From Pullilachnospira_A gallistercoris (GTDB lineage Bacteria; Bacillota; Clostridia; Lachnospirales; Lachnospiraceae), in NCBI GenBank assembly GCA_018712125.1, contig DVHM01000077.1, positions 1-28,019 on the forward strand: DNA of 28,019 nucleotides. Reading direction: 5' to 3'. A program made the position numbers and the translations under genes. The notes beneath the pieces were generated by a model. The model had not been told where the DNA came from. It worked only from the letters and a program-made list of their open reading frames with translations, and made no database searches. Below, one piece after another: positions 1 through 7,093 of this stretch (the stretch's first letter is position 1; each line of letters starts with the position of its first letter).

Positions 1-1086
1 CTGGTGTACGATATTGGTACGTCTTTCAACAACGGAAATCTTCTGTACCGAACCATGACCGACGATGTGAATGAAAGATCCAAGTTGGTCATTGGGCCGA
101 GACTCTGGGTTATGATCATCGGTATGTTGGGATCCGCGATGATGATGGTTATCGTTGCGGTCAATTCTTTTACCGGAAGCTACAAGAAATCTTATGCTCT
201 GGTTGCAACAGTTGCTTCTCTGATTGCAGCGGTCATCTCCGTGATCGGATGGTTGATGGTAAAAGAGAAGCATGTGGTGCAGCAGGACGAGGAAGAGAAA
301 GTCAAACTCAAAGACTTCTTCGAGTTGTTCAAAGTCAACAAGGCCATGGTAGTTCATTTCTGCAAGAATATATTTGCCGGTTTTATCTGGACACTGCTGT
401 TCGCGACGCCGACCTACTATGTGAAGTGGGGATTCTGTACGGATCTGTCCACCGGAGAGGTTGACATGGCGCTGCTGGGAACCTATTCCCTGATCGTGTC
501 CATGATGATGCTGTTGCCGTTGCTCTTTGGTACGTTCTTGGCAACACCGTTGATGAAACTGCTGAAATCTCCGATCCGGCTGACCAGACTGAACCTGCTG
601 CTTCAGGCAATTGGCGGAGGTGTGCTGTTTGTGGCACAGATTCTCGGCGTGTTGCAGAATACGCCCTGGCTGTTTTTCCTGGGAATGTTTATCATGGCTC
701 TGGCTATCGGCGTAGACTTTGTTCCTCAGTCCACCGTTGAGATGGAGATTATGGACTACACGATTTATAAGACGGGAAAGGATCGTTCCGCGCTTTCCGG
801 TGTTGTGAGTAAATTCCTGGAGAAAGCCCAGACAGCGCTGTCCTCTGCTTTGGTTGGAGCAATCCTGATTGCCATTGGTTACAATGTAGATTCCGTGACC
901 GGAGATTATGCCGGCGATATCGCGAATATCCCCACGATGTTGAACTGGTTTATTGTGGTTATGGGGCTGGTTCCCTGTATTCTGGGTATTATCGCTTTTG
1001 TCATTTATCGTTTCTATCCGATTGATAATACAGTTCGCTCGGATATGAGAAAATATCTGGAAGAACACAATCAGAATATGGAATAA
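1..1086 (+). CDS. GPH-family (MelB-like) sugar/cation symporter, 3' part
   Basis: The reading frame is open from base 1, so this is the C-terminal part of a gene that starts outside the window. About 361 residues are visible. The first residues (YDIGTSFNNGNLLYRTMTDD followed by NERSKL) match the cytoplasmic segment after the third or fourth helix of glycoside-pentoside-hexuronide symporters, so roughly 100 N-terminal residues are missing. Eight or so hydrophobic helices follow, including one beginning at FCKNIFAGFIWTLLF, then a short polar tail ending EEHNQNME. The family imports glycosides or uronides with Na+ or H+; the substrate cannot be read from this sequence. A strong intrinsic terminator follows 34 bases after the stop. 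Codon use (many TTG, GTT and GCT) looks less GC-rich than in the downstream genes. The family call is fairly sure; the sugar is unknown. Confidence 0.85.
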   Translation: MVYDIGTSFNNGNLLYRTMTDDVNERSKLVIGPRLWVMIIGMLGSAMMMVIVAVNSFTGSYKKSYALVATVASLIAAVISVIGWLMVKEKHVVQQDEEEKVKLKDFFELFKVNKAMVVHFCKNIFAGFIWTLLFATPTYYVKWGFCTDLSTGEVDMALLGTYSLIVSMMMLLPLLFGTFLATPLMKLLKSPIRLTRLNLLLQAIGGGVLFVAQILGVLQNTPWLFFLGMFIMALAIGVDFVPQSTVEMEIMDYTIYKTGKDRSALSGVVSKFLEKAQTALSSALVGAILIAIGYNVDSVTGDYAGDIANIPTMLNWFIVVMGLVPCILGIIAFVIYRFYPIDNTVRSDMRKYLEEHNQNME

Positions 1087-1120
1087 TATATCGCGAGAAT
1101 TTTTCATAGCATGAAGACGG

Positions 1121-1152
1121 GCGGTCTTCCCCTTTTTGGGGAGGCCGCTTTT
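1121..1152 (+). terminator. Intrinsic terminator of the GPH transporter gene
   Basis: GCGGTCTTCCCC (1121-1132) pairs with GGGGAGGCCGC (1138-1148) through one wobble and one bulged base. The loop is TTTTT and TTTT follows. It ends transcription 34 bases downstream of the GPH transporter stop. The TTG at 1136 that could nominally open the next reading frame sits inside this loop, which argues against that start. Confidence 0.85.
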
Positions 1153-1208
1153 CACGTGTCGTATTGCGCATTCCCGAAGGATTGCGACTGTTTTTCGAAG
1201 CCGCCCGG

Positions 1209-1237
1209 TTGTATTCCGGGAGGATTTCTTTTATAAT
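1209..1237 (+). promoter_or_regulatory. Sigma-A type promoter of the MFS transporter gene
   Basis: A -35 box TTGTAT (1209-1214), a 17 bp spacer and a perfect -10 box TATAAT (1232-1237) predict transcription from about 1244. The out-of-frame ATG at 1236 overlaps the -10 box and cannot be on this transcript. The leader to the proposed start codon would be about 54 nucleotides. Confidence 0.7.
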
Positions 1238-1297
1238 GATAAATATAAAATTGCGTGCGGCGCGGATCATACCGGCGCTGCGAAAGGGGGCAATACT

Positions 1298-2761
1298 ATC
1301 GGGAAAGAGAAGGCGCTCTCGCCAAAGCGGGCGGCGAGAAAGAGAGAGAAGGAGGCCAGGCAGCTGGCGAGGCTGGAGAGGGAGCAGGCAAAGTCCAAAC
1401 CGGCCGGGTACATGGCGTATTTCATGCTGATCATCAGCGTCATCTACATCGCGGATGAAGTGACGTCCCAGATCGGTACCCAGATGCAGTCCGTGATCGC
1501 AAATCAGATTTTTGCGCCGGTGGTGGGGACGGAATTTGCGGTAGCGCGCATGAGTACCCTGGGTATGGCGGCGCTCCCCTTTACCGTTGTGGCGATGTTT
1601 ATCTACAATCCGCTGTCGGATCGCTACGGAAGGAAGATTTTTCTGGTCATCAATACCCTGGGAATGGGGCTGGGAACCATGCTGATTTCCATCGCCACCA
1701 ATATTCCGGTGTATATCCTGGGGGCGTGCTGTATCTCCTTTTTCATCCCGCACGATATGCAGGCGGTTTATATTTATGAGAGCACACCGTCACAGCACCG
1801 GGCTAAAATCTATTCGGTGGTAAAGGCGGTTGCCACGGTGGGGATGATGATCATCCCGCTGCTGCGGAGCGCTTTTATACCGGGGACAGATCTCACCGAG
1901 TGGCGGATGGTTTATCGGGTGCCGTCGATCCTCGCTTTTGTGGTGGCGATAGCCGCGCTGTTTCTGATCCGCGAGTCCGACGCGTTTCTGGAGAGCAGAA
2001 TCCGCCAGTTGAAGATGACGGACGAAGAGCGGGAGGCGGCGAAGGAGAAAAAACAGGTTACAGGCGAGAACATCGGTGTGGTGGAGGGATTCAAATATAT
2101 CCTTTCCCATAAGCAGAGACTCTGGGTGGGAATCGCCAACGGTTTTACCATCTGCGGCATGGTCATCACGATGTACTATGAGTCTACCATGACCCACGGA
2201 TTCGCACAGCACTTTGTGGCCCGGGGGATGGATCTGGAGACGGCAAAGCTGGAGGCCACCGCCTATGTGTCCATGGCGCTGATGCTGTTTCCCATAGGAA
2301 GCGCGCTCTTTCAGGCAGTGCAGGGATTTTTCTCGGATGCCTGGGGACGGAAGCCGACCGCGATTCTGATGAGTGCGGTTTCCATGATCAGCTTTCTGAT
2401 TTTCTACATCGGGGCAAACCGGTTCTGGAATCCCTACCTGGTGGGATTTCTCGCGGGAGCCGCGGTGGGGAGCTACTGGGCATCCGGCGATATTGTGGGC
2501 CTGATCGCCACGGAATCCACGCCGACGACGGTCAGGGCTTCCGTGGGAGCGGCGGGGCCCATTGTGATGGGGATCATCGCGCTGCCGGTATTTGTCATTT
2601 TCTTCGTGCTGATGAACGTGGTGGGAGATACGATGATCGGTCCCCTGTGTCTGATCTATTCCACGATCGGTCTCGGTATCGGGCTGCTGATTCTCTGGAT
2701 CAAAGTGAAGGAGACGAAGGGTGTGGACCTGGCGAATCTGAAGGGCGACGAGTTCGAATAG
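1298..2761 (+). CDS. MFS transporter (possible ATC start codon)
   Basis: From the proposed start this is a 487-residue major facilitator protein with about 12 hydrophobic helices. Residues 1-37 are a K/R/E-rich cytoplasmic tail, and the first helix begins near M39. The family motif A is visible as SDRYGRK after helix 2, with a degenerate second copy (SDAWGRK) in the second half. The substrate is unknown. No ATG, GTG or TTG lies in frame between the promoter and the ATG at 1412, and the latter would remove the charged tail and begin inside helix 1 with no ribosome site. ATC at 1298 lies 7 nucleotides after the Shine-Dalgarno-like GAAAGGGGG (1282-1290), so it was chosen. A start codon damaged by mutation, a sequencing error, or an ATT at 1250 remain possible. 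The gene is monocistronic and convergent with trpB. Confidence 0.8.
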   Translation: MGKEKALSPKRAARKREKEARQLARLEREQAKSKPAGYMAYFMLIISVIYIADEVTSQIGTQMQSVIANQIFAPVVGTEFAVARMSTLGMAALPFTVVAMFIYNPLSDRYGRKIFLVINTLGMGLGTMLISIATNIPVYILGACCISFFIPHDMQAVYIYESTPSQHRAKIYSVVKAVATVGMMIIPLLRSAFIPGTDLTEWRMVYRVPSILAFVVAIAALFLIRESDAFLESRIRQLKMTDEEREAAKEKKQVTGENIGVVEGFKYILSHKQRLWVGIANGFTICGMVITMYYESTMTHGFAQHFVARGMDLETAKLEATAYVSMALMLFPIGSALFQAVQGFFSDAWGRKPTAILMSAVSMISFLIFYIGANRFWNPYLVGFLAGAAVGSYWASGDIVGLIATESTPTTVRASVGAAGPIVMGIIALPVFVIFFVLMNVVGDTMIGPLCLIYSTIGLGIGLLILWIKVKETKGVDLANLKGDEFE

Positions 2762-2807
2762 GAGACTGAGGGCGCAGGTCATAGTTGAAGAACAGAACCG
2801 CAAAAAG

Positions 2808-2845
2808 CGGGCCGGACAGAGGAAAGTATCCCTCCATCCGGCCCG
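2808..2845. terminator. Bidirectional terminator between MFS gene and trpB
   Basis: CGGGCCGGA (2808-2816) pairs with TCCGGCCCG (2837-2845), and GAGG/CCTC extend the stem after two mismatches. On the minus strand the hairpin is followed by CTTTTTG, a good tail for trpB. On the plus strand a weaker TTATGATTTT follows, which could also stop the MFS transcript. Confidence 0.8.
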
Positions 2846-2899
2846 TTATGATTTTCGCGAAACGGTGTGCCATCTGACACGAGATAAGCGGATATGACG

Positions 2900-4273
2900 T
2901 CAGTCGATGTGCGGCAGTCCCGCGAAACCCTGCGCCAGATCCTCGTCGGATGGGATGTAATCGCTCATCTCCCCGTCGTTGTATTTCTGATAGGCAACCA
3001 TATCGAAGTAGCCGGTTCCGGTCAGTCCGAAGAGAATGGTCTTTTCCTCTCCGGTCTCTTTGCACTTCATCGCCTCGTCGACGGCCACTTTGATGGCGTG
3101 GCTGCTCTCGGGAGCGGGAAGGATGCCCTCCACCCGGGCAAACTGTTCCGCAGCCGCGAAGACGGAGGTCTGCTCCACAGCTCTGGCCTCCATGAGGCCC
3201 TCGTCGTAGAGTTCGGAGAGAACGGAGTTCATGCCGTGATAGCGGAGCCCTCCCGCATGGTTGGCGGAAGGGATGAAGCCGCTGCCTAAGGTGTACATCT
3301 TGGCCAGAGGGCAAACCATACCCGTGTCACAGTAATCGTAGACGTACCGGCCTCTGGTCAGGGTGGGACAGGAAGCAGGCTCCACGGCGATGAACTGGTA
3401 ATCCGCCTCGCCCCGGAGTTTCTCGCCCATGAAGGGGGAGATCAGGCCGCCCAGGTTGGAGCCGCCTCCGGCACAGCCGATGATGATGTCGGGCCGGATA
3501 CCGTACTTGTCCATGGCGATCTTGGTCTCCACACCGATGATGGACTGGTGCAGCAGTACCTGGTTTAAGACGCTGCCCAGCACGTAGCGGTACCCCGGAG
3601 TGTGAGTGGCCACTTCCACAGCCTCGGAGATGGCGCAGCCCAGGCTTCCGCTGGTGCCGGGATGCTCCGCGAGGATTTTCCTGCCCACCTCCGTGGTCTC
3701 CGATGGGGAGGGGGTTACGCTGGCGCCGTAGGTGCGCATAACCTCCCGGCGGAAGGGTTTCTGCTCGTAGGAACATTTTACCATGAAGACCTTACAGTCC
3801 AGATCAAAGTAGGAACATGCCATGGAAAGAGCTGTGCCCCACTGGCCGGCTCCGGTCTCGGTGGTCACGCCCTTTAGGCCCTGCTGTTTCGCGTAGTAGG
3901 CCTGGGCAATGGCGGAATTCAGCTTGTGGCTGCCGCTGGTGTTGTTGCCCTCGAACTTGTAGTAAATCTTTGCCGGGGTGTCCAGTTTCTTCTCCAGACA
4001 GTAGGCCCGTACCAGGGGAGCGGGACGGTACATCTTGTAAAAGTCCTGAATCTCCTGGGGAATCGGGATGTAGCGATTGTCGTTATCCAGCTCCTGTTTT
4101 ACCAGTTCCCTGCAGAAGACCGCCTCCAGCTCTTCGGCGGTCATGGGCTGATGTGTGGTGGGGTTCAACAGGGTAGCGGGCTTCTTTTTCATGTCTGCCC
4201 GCACATTGTACCAGGTGGTGGGCATTTCGCTCTCCGACAGATAGATTTTGTAGGGTATTTTCTGTTCGCTCAT
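2900..4273 (-). CDS. trpB: Tryptophan synthase beta chain, TrpB2 type, stand-alone
   Basis: A 457-residue PLP enzyme that joins indole and serine to make tryptophan. The PLP lysine is K117 in SGSHKLNS, the catalytic loop is ETGAGQWG (139-146), and the phosphate-binding GGGSN is at 269-273. Length and the long N-terminal region (about 60 residues longer than TrpB1) fit the TrpB2 subfamily. The start at 4273 has AGAGGAG 8 nucleotides upstream; an upstream in-frame ATG at 4315 has no good ribosome site. There is no trpA or other trp gene nearby, so this copy is probably used to salvage indole rather than to pair with TrpA; that role is inferred from the subfamily and context. It has its own promoter, and a terminator follows the stop. 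Confidence 0.93.
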   Translation of the reverse strand: MSEQKIPYKIYLSESEMPTTWYNVRADMKKKPATLLNPTTHQPMTAEELEAVFCRELVKQELDNDNRYIPIPQEIQDFYKMYRPAPLVRAYCLEKKLDTPAKIYYKFEGNNTSGSHKLNSAIAQAYYAKQQGLKGVTTETGAGQWGTALSMACSYFDLDCKVFMVKCSYEQKPFRREVMRTYGASVTPSPSETTEVGRKILAEHPGTSGSLGCAISEAVEVATHTPGYRYVLGSVLNQVLLHQSIIGVETKIAMDKYGIRPDIIIGCAGGGSNLGGLISPFMGEKLRGEADYQFIAVEPASCPTLTRGRYVYDYCDTGMVCPLAKMYTLGSGFIPSANHAGGLRYHGMNSVLSELYDEGLMEARAVEQTSVFAAAEQFARVEGILPAPESSHAIKVAVDEAMKCKETGEEKTILFGLTGTGYFDMVAYQKYNDGEMSDYIPSDEDLAQGFAGLPHID

Positions 4274-4356
4274 ATCAGATGCTCCTCTTTTCTGTGGTTC
4301 CGGATGTTCGGCCATCCGTCGGCCGAGAACCGGGTATTGCTTATTTCTATAGAGTT

Positions 4357-4385
4357 ATTATATCGGCAGCAAACAGGCTTGGCAA
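4357..4385 (-). promoter_or_regulatory. Promoter of trpB
   Basis: Read on the minus strand: -35 TTGCCA (4385-4380), a 17 bp spacer and a perfect -10 TATAAT (4362-4357). The start of transcription is predicted near 4350, giving a leader of about 76 nucleotides. The leader shows no T-box or tryptophan-rich leader peptide. Confidence 0.75.
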
Positions 4386-4403
4386 GAGAGCAGGAGAAAA
4401 AGA

Positions 4404-4432
4404 TTGCCCAAAGGAGGGGAAATGTTTATAAT
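4404..4432 (+). promoter_or_regulatory. Promoter of the YoaK/DUF1275 gene
   Basis: -35 TTGCCC (4404-4409), a 17 bp spacer and a perfect -10 TATAAT (4427-4432). Transcription should start near 4439, only about 11 nucleotides before the ATG, with GAGGTG as the ribosome site. Its -35 box lies 18 bp from the -35 box of the divergent trpB promoter. Confidence 0.75.
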
Positions 4433-4450
4433 GGCTGTGAGGTGTGAAAG

Positions 4451-5152
4451 ATGAGTGGAGGGAAAATCGGAAAACGGCTGTCAAACCGGCTGCCCGGCAA
4501 TCAGATGTCGGAGACGTTCTGCAACGGGGCGGTGCTGGCGGTATCGGGCGGCTTTCAGGATGCGTATACGTATTTTGCCAGGGACGGCGTTTTTTCCAAT
4601 GCACAGACCGGGAATGTGGTGCTGATGAGCAGCAGTTTCTTTTCCGGAACGCCGGGGGCGGGAGTCAAATATCTGCTTCCACTGCTGGCCTTTGCCCTGG
4701 GGGTGTTTCTGGCCAGGCTGGTGCAGGGGCGTTACGCCGGGGCCCAAAAGCTGCACTGGAGACAGATGATCCTTCTGCCGGAGATTCTGATTCTGTTTCT
4801 GGTAGGGTTTCTGCCGGAATCCGCCAACATGGCGGCCACCGTGCTGGTTTCCTTCTCCTGCGCCATGCAGGTGCAGGCTTTCCGGAAGGTGGACGGCTAT
4901 CCCTACGCCAGCACCATGTGCATCGGAAATCTCCGCAGCGGAATGGACGCGCTGACTGGGTATCTGGAAAAAAGAGACCCGGAGCAGATGCGCCGGGCCA
5001 TGCATTATTTTGGCATTATTCTGTTTTTCGCGCTCGGAGCCGGAGCGGGCAGCCTGCTGACCAGATACTGGGGGCTGCGGGCCATCTGGGTATCCGCGGC
5101 GCTGCTGGCGGTCAGCTTTGGGTTGATGTGGCTGGAGAAGCTGAAGGATTGA
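4451..5152 (+). CDS. YoaK family (DUF1275) membrane protein
   Basis: A 233-residue integral membrane protein with about six hydrophobic segments. The N-terminal signature SGGFQDAYTYF followed by FSNAQTGNVVLM is typical of DUF1275/YoaK proteins, as is the later KVDGYPYASTMCIGNLRSG. The family is widespread, and its function is not established; a transporter-like role is often suggested. The ATG at 4451 has GAGGTG just upstream and a promoter 19 bases before it; an internal ATG (MSETF) is a weaker option. The gene stands alone, divergent from trpB. Its last 41 bases overlap the 3' end of the convergent DtxR-type regulator gene. Confidence 0.85.
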   Translation: MSGGKIGKRLSNRLPGNQMSETFCNGAVLAVSGGFQDAYTYFARDGVFSNAQTGNVVLMSSSFFSGTPGAGVKYLLPLLAFALGVFLARLVQGRYAGAQKLHWRQMILLPEILILFLVGFLPESANMAATVLVSFSCAMQVQAFRKVDGYPYASTMCIGNLRSGMDALTGYLEKRDPEQMRRAMHYFGIILFFALGAGAGSLLTRYWGLRAIWVSAALLAVSFGLMWLEKLKD

Positions 5153-5546
5153 CAGGAGCGGAATCCTCCCTTTCCCTGCAGCGCCTGATCGCCTTCTTCA
5201 CGGCGTCGAAACTCTCCGCGCTGATGACGTGCTCGATACGGCAGGCGTCCTGGGTGGCAATATCTTCCGGGACACCCAGGGAGATCAGCAGCTCCGACAG
5301 GATGCGGTGACGCTCGTAAATCATTTCGGCAATTTCTTTGCCGGAATCAGTTAGGTATATAAAACCGGAGTCAGTTACGGTAATCTGATTTTTCTGCCGG
5401 AGATTTTTCATGGCCACGCTGACGCTGGGTTTGGTAAATCCAAGCTCATTGGCGATGTCCACGGAGCGGACCACCGGAAGCTTTTTGCTCAGGATCAGGA
5501 TGGTCTCGAGATAATTTTCAGCAGATTCATTTACAAAAGTTCTCAT
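5112..5546 (-). CDS. DtxR/MntR-family metal-dependent transcriptional regulator
   Basis: A 144-residue regulator with a winged helix-turn-helix at about 25-65 (VDIANELGFTKPSVSVAMKN) and the helical metal-binding dimerisation domain at 70-120. There is no SH3 domain, as in MntR. The metal region reads ERHRILSEL (H80) and DACRIEHVIS (C102, E105, H106). By alignment from memory, a Cys at the position where MntR has Glu resembles the iron-sensing DtxR site, while N11 replaces the usual Met or Asp. The start at 5546 has GGAGGTG 8 nucleotides upstream. The last 15 or so residues (S/P/T-rich) lie opposite the end of the YoaK gene and look like an extension beyond the usual family end. It is divergent from a Fur-like regulator and a ZIP transporter, so control of metal uptake is likely. 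Confidence 0.9.
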   Translation of the reverse strand: MRTFVNESAENYLETILILSKKLPVVRSVDIANELGFTKPSVSVAMKNLRQKNQITVTDSGFIYLTDSGKEIAEMIYERHRILSELLISLGVPEDIATQDACRIEHVISAESFDAVKKAIRRCREREDSAPVNPSASPATSTQS

Positions 5547-5564
5547 GGACGGTACACCTCCATC

Positions 5565-5598
5565 TGTTCATGTCATACGGATGTTCATGTCATATGGA
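5565..5598. repeat. Tandem 17 bp direct repeat in the DtxR gene leader
   Basis: Two exactly adjacent copies of TGTTCATGTCATAYGGA (5565-5581 and 5582-5598) differ at a single base. They lie between the DtxR-gene promoter and its ribosome site, so they would be in the mRNA leader and could serve as an operator. No protein has been shown to bind here. Confidence 0.7.
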
Positions 5599-5604
5599 CG
5601 CGCG

Positions 5605-5617
5605 GGCGGTAACCGCC
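5605..5617. promoter_or_regulatory. Short perfect dyad, possible operator
   Basis: GGCGGT A ACCGCC is a perfect 6-1-6 inverted repeat. It is just downstream of the predicted transcription start of the DtxR-type gene and upstream of the Fur-like gene. Its position in the divergent control region fits a repressor site. It does not match the DtxR or MntR consensus I know, so the binding protein is unknown. Confidence 0.4.
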
Positions 5618-5633
5618 AACGCATCACAGGCAG

Positions 5634-5662
5634 ATTATAGCACATTTTTAACAAAGAGACAA
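5634..5662 (-). promoter_or_regulatory. Promoter of the DtxR-type regulator gene
   Basis: On the minus strand: -35 TTGTCT (5662-5657), a 17 bp spacer and a perfect -10 TATAAT (5639-5634). It predicts a leader of about 80 nucleotides that contains the dyad and tandem repeats. A weaker plus-strand promoter for the Fur-like gene (TTTTTA at 5645-5650, 17 bp, TATACA at 5668-5673) overlaps it, so the two divergent promoters may compete. Confidence 0.65.
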
Positions 5663-5713
5663 TTTATTATACATGGCGCGGAAAGTATTCCGGCCAGGAA
5701 AGGATGGAAAGAT

Positions 5714-6241
5714 ATGGAAGAGGAGAGAAGAGAACAGATTTTACAGATGCTGCGGGACCACGGCTGCCGCATTACCAGACAGAGAAAGATTCTTCTGGAT
5801 ATCATCCTGGAGGAGGAGTGCTCCTGCTGCAAGGAAATTTACTATAAGGCGGCAAAGAGGGATAAAAATATCGGAACTGCCACAGTCTATCGTATGATCA
5901 ATACGCTGGAGGAGATCGGTGTGATCAGCCGGAAGAACATGTACCGGGTGGACTCCGACGCCACGGAACTGCCGGGCTGCGGACGTGCCTTCGAGGATAT
6001 GGGGGCGGAGTTTTCCGGGTGCTGCAGCGATGAGTGCCGGGAGAACTGCCGGGAGAGCATCTCTCTGGTACAGGCACCGAAAACAGGAGAGAGCGTAGAA
6101 TATAACAACGCCTGTGTGATTGAGCTGGAGGACGGCACGCGGCTGCACCTTCCGAGGGAGCGGTATCTTACGGTGGTACAGGCGGGACTTGCGGCCTGCG
6201 GCTACGGCGGAAATCAGAAAATAAGGAGGATTGAATATTGA
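5714..6241 (+). CDS. Fur-lineage transcriptional regulator with atypical Cys-rich C-terminus
   Basis: A 175-residue protein. Residues 5-80 are a Fur-type winged helix: GCRITRQRKILLDIILEE, then KEIYYKA, then the recognition segment GTATVYRMINTLEEIGVISR. The rest does not match the normal Fur dimerisation domain: no HHH-type metal site and no pair of CxxC motifs. Instead there are cysteines at 36, 38, 39, 89, 103, 104, 108, 112, 134 and 162, and a tail with a short ELEDGTRLHLPRERYL segment. A thiol-bound metal or redox sensor is inferred. ATG 5714 was chosen because AGGAAAGGA precedes it and the promoter region lies just upstream; the frame is open back to 5570 but that stretch has no family similarity. 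It overlaps the ZIP transporter gene by four bases, so the two are probably co-transcribed. Confidence 0.8.
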   Translation: MEEERREQILQMLRDHGCRITRQRKILLDIILEEECSCCKEIYYKAAKRDKNIGTATVYRMINTLEEIGVISRKNMYRVDSDATELPGCGRAFEDMGAEFSGCCSDECRENCRESISLVQAPKTGESVEYNNACVIELEDGTRLHLPRERYLTVVQAGLAACGYGGNQKIRRIEY

Positions 6242-7020
6242 CGATAGAGGTATTGCGGGGAATCTGTATCCCGTTTCTGGGAACCATGCTGGGAGCGGCC
6301 TGTGTCTTTTTCCAGAAGAACAACATGCACCCGCTGGTGCAGAAGGTACTGACCGGATTCGCGGCGGGCGTCATGGTGGCGGCGTCCATCTGGAGTCTTT
6401 TGATTCCGGCTATGGATCAGGCGGAGAGCATGGGGAAATTTGCCTTTGTGCCGGCGGTAATCGGCTTCTGGCTGGGGGTGCTGTTTCTTCTGGCGCTGGA
6501 TTTTGTCATTCCCCATATGCATCTGGGCAGCAGTGAGGCCGAGGGACCCAAAACAAATTTAAAAAAAACAACCATGATGGTATTAGCTGTCACGCTCCAC
6601 AACATACCGGAGGGTATGGCGATCGGCGTTGTCTATGCCGGTCTTCTTCTGGGGGAGCAGGAGATTTCCCTGGCGGCTGCCACGGCGCTGTCCATCGGGA
6701 TCGCCATCCAGAATTTCCCTGAGGGCGCCATTATCTCCATGCCGCTGCAGGCGGAGGGAATGAAGAAGCCGAAGGCCTTTGTCCTGGGAGCGCTCTCCGG
6801 AATCGTGGAGCCCATCGGGGCGGTGCTGACGGTGCTGGCAGCGGGGCTGGTTGTGCCGGTGCTCCCCTATCTGTTGAGCTTCGCGGCGGGGGCCATGATC
6901 TATGTGGTGGTGGAGGAATTGATCCCGGAGATGTCCCAGGGGAAACATACCAATATCGGCACCATCGCCTTTACCGCCGGCTTTACCCTGATGATGATGC
7001 TGGACGTGGCGTTGGGGTGA
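6238..7020 (+). CDS. ZIP-family divalent metal transporter
   Basis: A 260-residue membrane protein with about eight helices, of the ZupT-like ZIP type that imports zinc or other divalent metals. The signature helices carry HNIPEG (121-126) and NFPEG (159-163), which form the binuclear metal site in this family. A short histidine-containing loop (PHMHLGSSE) lies between helices 3 and 4. The start is TTG at 6238, with AAGGAGG 8 nucleotides upstream; it overlaps the stop of the Fur-like gene (TTGA), giving translational coupling. The coupling implies that the Fur-like protein controls this transporter. The substrate metal cannot be told from sequence alone. Confidence 0.9.
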   Translation: MTIEVLRGICIPFLGTMLGAACVFFQKNNMHPLVQKVLTGFAAGVMVAASIWSLLIPAMDQAESMGKFAFVPAVIGFWLGVLFLLALDFVIPHMHLGSSEAEGPKTNLKKTTMMVLAVTLHNIPEGMAIGVVYAGLLLGEQEISLAAATALSIGIAIQNFPEGAIISMPLQAEGMKKPKAFVLGALSGIVEPIGAVLTVLAAGLVVPVLPYLLSFAAGAMIYVVVEELIPEMSQGKHTNIGTIAFTAGFTLMMMLDVALG

Positions 7021-7027
7021 GAGCCGG

Positions 7028-7093
7028 CTGGCTGCGGAACCGGCAAGAGCTGACTGCAGAACCGGTAGGAACTGGCTGCGGAACCGGTTGACA
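7028..7093. repeat. Three tandem 22 bp repeats upstream of cysK
   Basis: Three head-to-tail units (7028-7049, 7050-7071, 7072-7093) share the core CTGRCTGCRGAACCGG and differ in the last bases (CAAGAG, TAGGAA, TTGACA). The final bases of unit three are the -35 box of the cysK promoter. There is no coding potential and the repeats fill the gap between the ZIP gene and cysK. Confidence 0.85.

Noticed and set aside
1136..1138. TTG as start of the MFS transporter
   Set aside because: It lies in the loop of the preceding terminator and upstream of the predicted promoter; the extra residues do not look like the family.
1236..1238. ATG as start of the MFS transporter
   Set aside because: It is out of frame and overlaps the TATAAT -10 box, so it should not be on the mRNA.
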